Below are positions 18,417 through 21,771 of a DNA stretch of 21,771 bases, one piece after another. Position 1 is the first letter of the stretch. Each line of letters starts with the position of its first letter. Source of the DNA: Desulfuromonadales bacterium C00003107 (GTDB lineage: Bacteria; Desulfobacterota; Desulfuromonadia; Desulfuromonadales; Syntrophotaleaceae); assembly GCA_001751225.1 (NCBI GenBank), contig MAXT01000370.1, forward strand, positions 1 to 21,771, given 5' to 3'. The translations under genes and the position numbers were made by a program. The notes under the pieces are model-generated. The model saw nothing but the letters and a program-made list of their open reading frames with translations. It was not told the DNA's origin and did not search any database.

Positions 18417-19574
18417 TTAGGTGCGTGGCTTGAGCCACTTCAAAGGGTCAAGGGGGGTGCCGTGATGCCTGATTTCAAAGTAGATGCTATCGGCGTCTTC
18501 ATAACCAGGATAGCCTAGCGGATCACCGGTGGTGACAGAATCGCCGACGCTTTTCTGCAGGCTACTGGCCTGAGCATAGAGGGTGTAGAAATTGTCACCG
18601 TGATCGACAATGATCATATTGCCATATCCACGAAATGTATTGGCGTAGATAACTGTACCACCCCATATTGCCTGAATGGCCTGGTTTCTGGACACGGTTA
18701 TTTCGACACCCTGGCTGTCGTACAAAGTGCCGAGACCTGCTAAACGCCCGGTGCCGAAGGGCACCTTGATGCGACCTTTCAGCGGCCAAGCCAAGCGTCC
18801 CTTTTGCTTGGCAAATCCACCAGATGTCTGATTATACTTGCTGGCAGGAGCGGATTCAAGTCTTTTGACCAGCGCCGCAAGACGCGCACTCTTTTCTTTA
18901 AGAGTCGTCAATTCCCCGCTGATAGCACCTTGCCTTCGCTGCAACTTAGTCAGCAAACGCTTCTTCAGTCGACGTCCGGCGCGAAGGGTCTCGCGACTAA
19001 TTTTGAGCTGCTCAATTTGTTGCTGACGTTGCTCACGCAGGGCTTCCAAGGCGACGAGTTCCTGAGCAAGAGCCTCCTGATCGTGGCGAAAGGAGGCCAA
19101 TAGACTTCGATCGTGTTGCACCACCCGTTTAAATAGATGATAATCTGCAGCCATGGCAGCAGGCGACTGGTTGGCAAACAAGATCCGCATCAAACGCATC
19201 TGGCCACCCCGATAGATGGCGCCAAGACGCCGCGCAACAAGCTTCCGGCGCTGCCGACTCTGGGTCTGCAGGGTGGCAAGAGCCTTTTCCCTGCTGATCA
19301 TGTCTGCCTTGAGGGACTTGAGATTGCTTGCGTGTTGCTCCTCCCGGGAGCGCAACCGGGTCAGTTGAGTCTGCACCCTCTCTAAGTCCTGTTGCAGGGC
19401 GCTCTTCTCATTCTGTCCCTGTTCCAGGCTAGCGGCAAGTTGATCAATGCGCTGCCTAATCTGTTCTAGCTCTTGGCGGTTGTCAGCAAGATTTTCTGCA
19501 CAAAGAGCACCCGCAGGGGCCAGGATTGAAATCAACAACAGTAGCAATATGGATGGCAATTGAAAAAGGGACAT
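18417..19574 (-). CDS. envC: EnvC-like murein hydrolase activator (degenerate LytM domain, coiled coil)
   Basis: A 385-residue secreted protein: signal sequence (about 1-26, cleavage near ALCA), long coiled coils (about 28-115 and 155-250) rich in Q, E, L and R, then a C-terminal LytM/M23-like domain (about 270-380). In catalytic M23 enzymes zinc is held by HxGxD and HxH-type residues; here they are S287 and E291 (SQGVE), Q335 (YAQ) and Y365 (SIYFE), so the domain should be inactive as an enzyme. That is the known EnvC arrangement: FtsEX recruits and drives it to switch on periplasmic amidases that split the septum. Directly after ftsX, AAAGGG five bases before ATG. Confidence 0.9.
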   Translation of the reverse strand: MSLFQLPSILLLLLISILAPAGALCAENLADNRQELEQIRQRIDQLAASLEQGQNEKSALQQDLERVQTQLTRLRSREEQHASNLKSLKADMISREKALATLQTQSRQRRKLVARRLGAIYRGGQMRLMRILFANQSPAAMAADYHLFKRVVQHDRSLLASFRHDQEALAQELVALEALREQRQQQIEQLKISRETLRAGRRLKKRLLTKLQRRQGAISGELTTLKEKSARLAALVKRLESAPASKYNQTSGGFAKQKGRLAWPLKGRIKVPFGTGRLAGLGTLYDSQGVEITVSRNQAIQAIWGGTVIYANTFRGYGNMIIVDHGDNFYTLYAQASSLQKSVGDSVTTGDPLGYPGYEDADSIYFEIRHHGTPLDPLKWLKPRT

Positions 19575-19585
19575 TGTAGCCCTTT

Positions 19586-20482
19586 CTAAATTCGAACAAA
19601 TTTGCGCAAAGACAAAACACTACCGATGAGTCCCAACATAATGCCGGTGGCAATTAGCAACAGCTGCTGTTGCCAGGCAAGAAAAACCACCTGACCACCA
19701 CCAGAAACCAACAACAGGGATGCCAGTCCCCGCTGGAGAAAGATCTGAAACAGGGCGAAGGAACCCACGAGAGCAATAACCGCACCTATCGCACCGTGTA
19801 AAGCGCCTTCAAGCAAAAAAGGGGTCTTGATGAATAAAGAGGTCGCGCCGACCAAAGACATAATTTCTAACTCGTCGCGGCGGGCATAAAGAGTGAGTTT
19901 AATGGTATTGCTAACAATGAAAAGCGCGGCAAACAGCAAAAACGCCCCGAGTACGCCACCACCTATGCGGAGCATGTCGAGAAAAGACTCGAACCGTTCC
20001 AACCAATCCTGGCCGTAGCTAAACTCGGAAAAATCAGGATTTTGCTTAAGCCGTGCAACCACCGCTTCGGCCGCCTTGCGACTACGATGCTCTGCTTTAA
20101 AGGAAATTTCCAGGGAAGCGGGTAGAATTTCAGGGCCAAACCCTTCCAAAAGGTCGGAATCTGGGCCTAGCCGTTTACTAAAACGGCGCATGGCCTCTTC
20201 TCGATCAACATAACTGACACGAGCCACCTCCGGCATATTTTCAATCAGTTTTCGCCAATTGTTGAGTCGCGTTGGTTGTGGCGCATTATCCAGATAAGCA
20301 ACTACCTGAATATCTTCACTCCAGTGGGCAGCCAACAACTGGACATTAATCACAATCAAGGCAAAAAAAGTGAGAATCGTCAAGGCCACAGCCACGGTAC
20401 CGATAGCGGCACTGCAAAGAACAGGACTCTGCCGGATATTTCGTAAAACACGACGGCATAAATAGACTGTCTGATCTAACAC
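19586..20482 (-). CDS. ftsX: cell division protein FtsX (permease-like)
   Basis: A 298-residue four-helix membrane protein, partner of FtsE. Segments: about 22-47, 172-194, 222-248 and 265-290, with a periplasmic domain between the first two (DIQVVAYLDNAPQ, VSYVDREEAMRRF, LPASLEISF) of the FtsX type. The cytoplasmic stretch LYARRDELEIMSLVGATSLFIKTPFLLEG is the most diagnostic block. The start is a GTG at 20482 with GGGGAGG five bases upstream. It lies 80 bases behind ftsE, more than the near-overlap usual for this pair, and the gap holds hairpins. Confidence 0.95.
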   Translation of the reverse strand: MLDQTVYLCRRVLRNIRQSPVLCSAAIGTVAVALTILTFFALIVINVQLLAAHWSEDIQVVAYLDNAPQPTRLNNWRKLIENMPEVARVSYVDREEAMRRFSKRLGPDSDLLEGFGPEILPASLEISFKAEHRSRKAAEAVVARLKQNPDFSEFSYGQDWLERFESFLDMLRIGGGVLGAFLLFAALFIVSNTIKLTLYARRDELEIMSLVGATSLFIKTPFLLEGALHGAIGAVIALVGSFALFQIFLQRGLASLLLVSGGGQVVFLAWQQQLLLIATGIMLGLIGSVLSLRKFVRI

Positions 20483-20512
20483 CGCTTCCTCCCCTTACCT
20501 TCTAGTAACGAC

Positions 20513-20570
20513 CTGAGAGTCCCATCGCTCTGAGATTATATACTCTCAGCAAACCAGCCCCTTCAAGGGG
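20513..20570 (-). repeat. inverted repeats and candidate internal promoter between ftsE and ftsX
   Basis: CTGAGAGT (20513-20520) pairs perfectly with ACTCTCAG (20542-20549) across a 21-base loop. A second CTGAGA (20530-20535) could pair with the same TCTCAG instead, so the two hairpins exclude each other. A third, CCCCTTCAAGGGG (20558-20570), lies on the ftsE stop. On the minus strand the loop region reads TATATAAT with TTGAAG about 18-20 bases upstream, a possible weak promoter for ftsX. No T-run follows, so it is not a standard terminator. Confidence 0.5.
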
Positions 20571-21231
20571 TGAAATCTTCCACCAGTTGTCCCTGATCCA
20601 AGGCAATCACACGGCGCGGAAATCGGCGGATCATTTCGCGATTGTGGGTGGCCAGTAAGACGGTCGTGCCACGGGCATTGGCGCCCTTGAAAAGATCAAA
20701 AATGTCGAGTGTCACGTCAATATCCAGATTGCCGGTCGGTTCATCCGCCAGCAGTATGAGAGGATCGATGACCAAGGCTCGTGCTATGGCGACCCGCTGC
20801 TGCTCACCACCGGAAAGTTGTAGCGGGTATTTATGCAATTTGCCATGCAAGCCCACGTGCTTCAGGGTTTGATAGACCTTGTTGCTGATTTCGTAACGCT
20901 TCTTGCCTTGAACTTCCAGTGGAAAAGCGACATTTTCGAAAAGAGTACGGCTCTCGAGCAATTTGAAATCCTGAAACACAATTCCGGTACGACGACGCAG
21001 GTAAGGAATGTGGCGAGTTCCCATGCGAGTGATATTCTGACCGTTGACCAGGATCTGGCCCCGATTCGGTTTCTCGGCACAATAGAGCAGTTTGAGCAGT
21101 GTTGATTTGCCAGCTCCTGACGGCCCGGTAATATAGACAAAATCCCCCTTGGGGATCTTTAAATTAAGGTTGTGTAGCGCCGAAGAAGAGTCTTTTTGAT
21201 AAGATTTACAGACATTGTAAAGCTGAATCAT
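20563..21231 (-). CDS. ftsE: cell division ATP-binding protein FtsE
   Basis: Cytoplasmic ABC ATPase, 222 residues, that powers the FtsEX complex at the division site. Walker A GPSGAGKST (36-44), Q-loop FQDFKLL (86-92), ABC signature LSGGEQQR (139-146), Walker B LILLADEP (158-165) with E164, D-loop GNLD (167-170) and H-loop ATHN. FQDFKLL is the FtsE-type Q-loop that separates it from other small ABC ATPases. AAGG lies about 9 bases before the ATG at 21231. First gene of the ftsE-ftsX-envC-ctpA-deacetylase series; no strong promoter was recognised in the 212 bases up to the tRNA terminator. Confidence 0.97.
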   Translation of the reverse strand: MIQLYNVCKSYQKDSSSALHNLNLKIPKGDFVYITGPSGAGKSTLLKLLYCAEKPNRGQILVNGQNITRMGTRHIPYLRRRTGIVFQDFKLLESRTLFENVAFPLEVQGKKRYEISNKVYQTLKHVGLHGKLHKYPLQLSGGEQQRVAIARALVIDPLILLADEPTGNLDIDVTLDIFDLFKGANARGTTVLLATHNREMIRRFPRRVIALDQGQLVEDFTP

Positions 21232-21443
21232 AACCGATCACCTTCTTAATAAAAAACCATCCGCAACAACAGATATTTACAGGAATAGAAGATCTTCTGT
21301 AGCAATCGATACGAGCAAGGGGACGGCACCATCCGTTGCAATGATGTACCACGTTCTCTTGTAGCAGGTAAAGGGAATCAACAAGATTTTCTTGGCTGTT
21401 TTAACGTTCAAAACATCATAAGGTTTAGGCATTGAAATGAAAT

Positions 21444-21480
21444 AAAAAAGGCAACCCTTTTGATAAGGATTGCCTTTTTT
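21444..21480 (-). terminator. Rho-independent terminator of the tRNA operon
   Basis: On the minus strand GGCAATCCTT, a 5-base loop, AAGGGTTGCC (one G-T pair) and six T at 21449-21444. It follows the last tRNA by about 13 bases. A-tracts on the other side let it work in both directions in principle. Confidence 0.92.
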
Positions 21481-21487
21481 ATTTGTA

Positions 21488-21564
21488 TGGCGGGGCTGAC
21501 GGGACTCGAACCCGCGACCTCCGGCGTGACAGGCCGATGTTGTAACCGACTCTACTACAGCCCC
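21488..21564 (-). tRNA. tRNA-Asp (GTC)
   Basis: A 77-base cloverleaf: acceptor GGGGCTG paired with CAGCCCC, anticodon stem TCGGC/GCCGG around the loop CTGTCAC with anticodon GTC, T-arm GCGGG/TTCGAGT/CCCGT, discriminator G as expected for Asp, and an encoded CCA. The D-stem has one mismatched position. Last gene of the tRNA run. Confidence 0.97.
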
Positions 21565-21580
21565 GCAAACGTACAATTTT

Positions 21581-21656
21581 TGGTGGGCGAAACAGGGCTC
21601 GAACCTGTGACCCTCGGCTTGTAAGGCCGATGCTCTCCCAACTGAGCTATTCGCCC
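21581..21656 (-). tRNA. tRNA-Val (TAC)
   Basis: A 76-base cloverleaf: acceptor GGGCGAA paired with TTCGCCC, D-arm AGCTCAGTTGGGAGAGCA, anticodon loop CTTACAA (anticodon TAC), T-arm ACAGG/TTCGAGC/CCTGT, discriminator A and an encoded CCA. Confidence 0.97.
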
Positions 21657-21665
21657 GAAACTAAA

Positions 21666-21742
21666 TGGCGGGGCTGACGGGACTCGAACCCGCGACCTCC
21701 GGCGTGACAGGCCGATGTTGTAACCGACTCTACTACAGCCCC
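21666..21742 (-). tRNA. tRNA-Asp (GTC), second identical copy
   Basis: Identical in sequence to the tRNA-Asp at 21488-21564, anticodon GTC, CCA encoded. It lies upstream of the Val gene in the same transcript. Confidence 0.97.
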
Positions 21743-21758
21743 GCAAACGTACAATTTT

Positions 21759-21771
21759 TGGTGGGCGAAAC
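21759..21771 (-). tRNA. tRNA-Val (TAC), 3' end only, cut by the window
   Basis: The last 13 bases (GTTTCGCCCACCA on the coding strand) equal the 3' end of the tRNA-Val at 21581. The rest is beyond the window edge, and identity rests on the tandem repeat. Confidence 0.8.

Larger units (their letters stand above)
21487..21771. repeat. 178-base tandem duplication of a tRNA-Asp/tRNA-Val cassette
   Basis: The block from 21487 recurs at 21665 with an offset of 178 bases; the 107 visible bases of the second copy, including the spacer between the genes, are identical to the first. The second copy is cut by the end of the window, so more copies may follow. Confidence 0.95.

Overview
The window is an ordinary, densely packed stretch of a bacterial chromosome. 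It looks like a moderately GC-rich, Gram-negative deltaproteobacterium of the Desulfuromonadales type (Geobacter/Pelobacter/Desulfuromonas relatives). That placement is inferred from gene content and order: the xseA-xseB-ispA-dxs block, ftsE-ftsX followed by an EnvC-like factor, a carboxy-terminal processing protease and a YibQ-type deacetylase, and a CBS/DRTGG-containing family II pyrophosphatase. No phage, insertion sequence, CRISPR array or plasmid gene was seen, and no stretch over 300 bases lacks a gene.

Layout. (1) 96-2234 (+): a thioredoxin-like/six-hairpin DUF255 (YyaL) protein, ending at a perfect bidirectional terminator. (2) 5728-2320 (-): a three-gene unit of a Na+/Ca2+-type exchanger, a secreted DUF3108 protein and a Mn-type pyrophosphatase; the first two overlap and the last two abut. 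(3) 5873-6172 (+): a small ArsR-type regulator with its own sigma70-like promoter. (4) 9788-6201 (-): a biotin operon bioW-bioF-bioH-bioC, all joined by 4-base ATGA overlaps and preceded by a BirA-like operator. (5) 14267-9915 (-): xseA-xseB (exonuclease VII), ispA and dxs (isoprenoid precursors), closed by a terminator. (6) 14406-15797 (+): an orphan ParA-like ATPase with a long cysteine-containing C-terminal extension and a good promoter. (7) 21231-15810 (-): ftsE, ftsX, an envC-like gene, ctpA and a divergent polysaccharide deacetylase, i.e. a cell-division and envelope-remodelling cluster. (8) 21444-21771 (-): tRNA genes Asp-Val-Asp-Val (the last one cut by the window edge) in a 178-base tandem repeat, with a terminator.

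How the genes fit together. FtsE/FtsX form an ABC-type complex that in known systems drives an EnvC-type LytM factor to activate cell-wall amidases, and here the LytM factor has lost its zinc ligands, as EnvC has. The biotin operon is the most unusual part: it holds both the BioC/BioH route to the pimeloyl moiety and BioW, which activates free pimelate. Most genes are familiar housekeeping functions. The best candidates for something new are the mixed biotin operon with its operator, the C-terminal extension of the ParA-like protein, and mutually exclusive hairpins between ftsE and ftsX.
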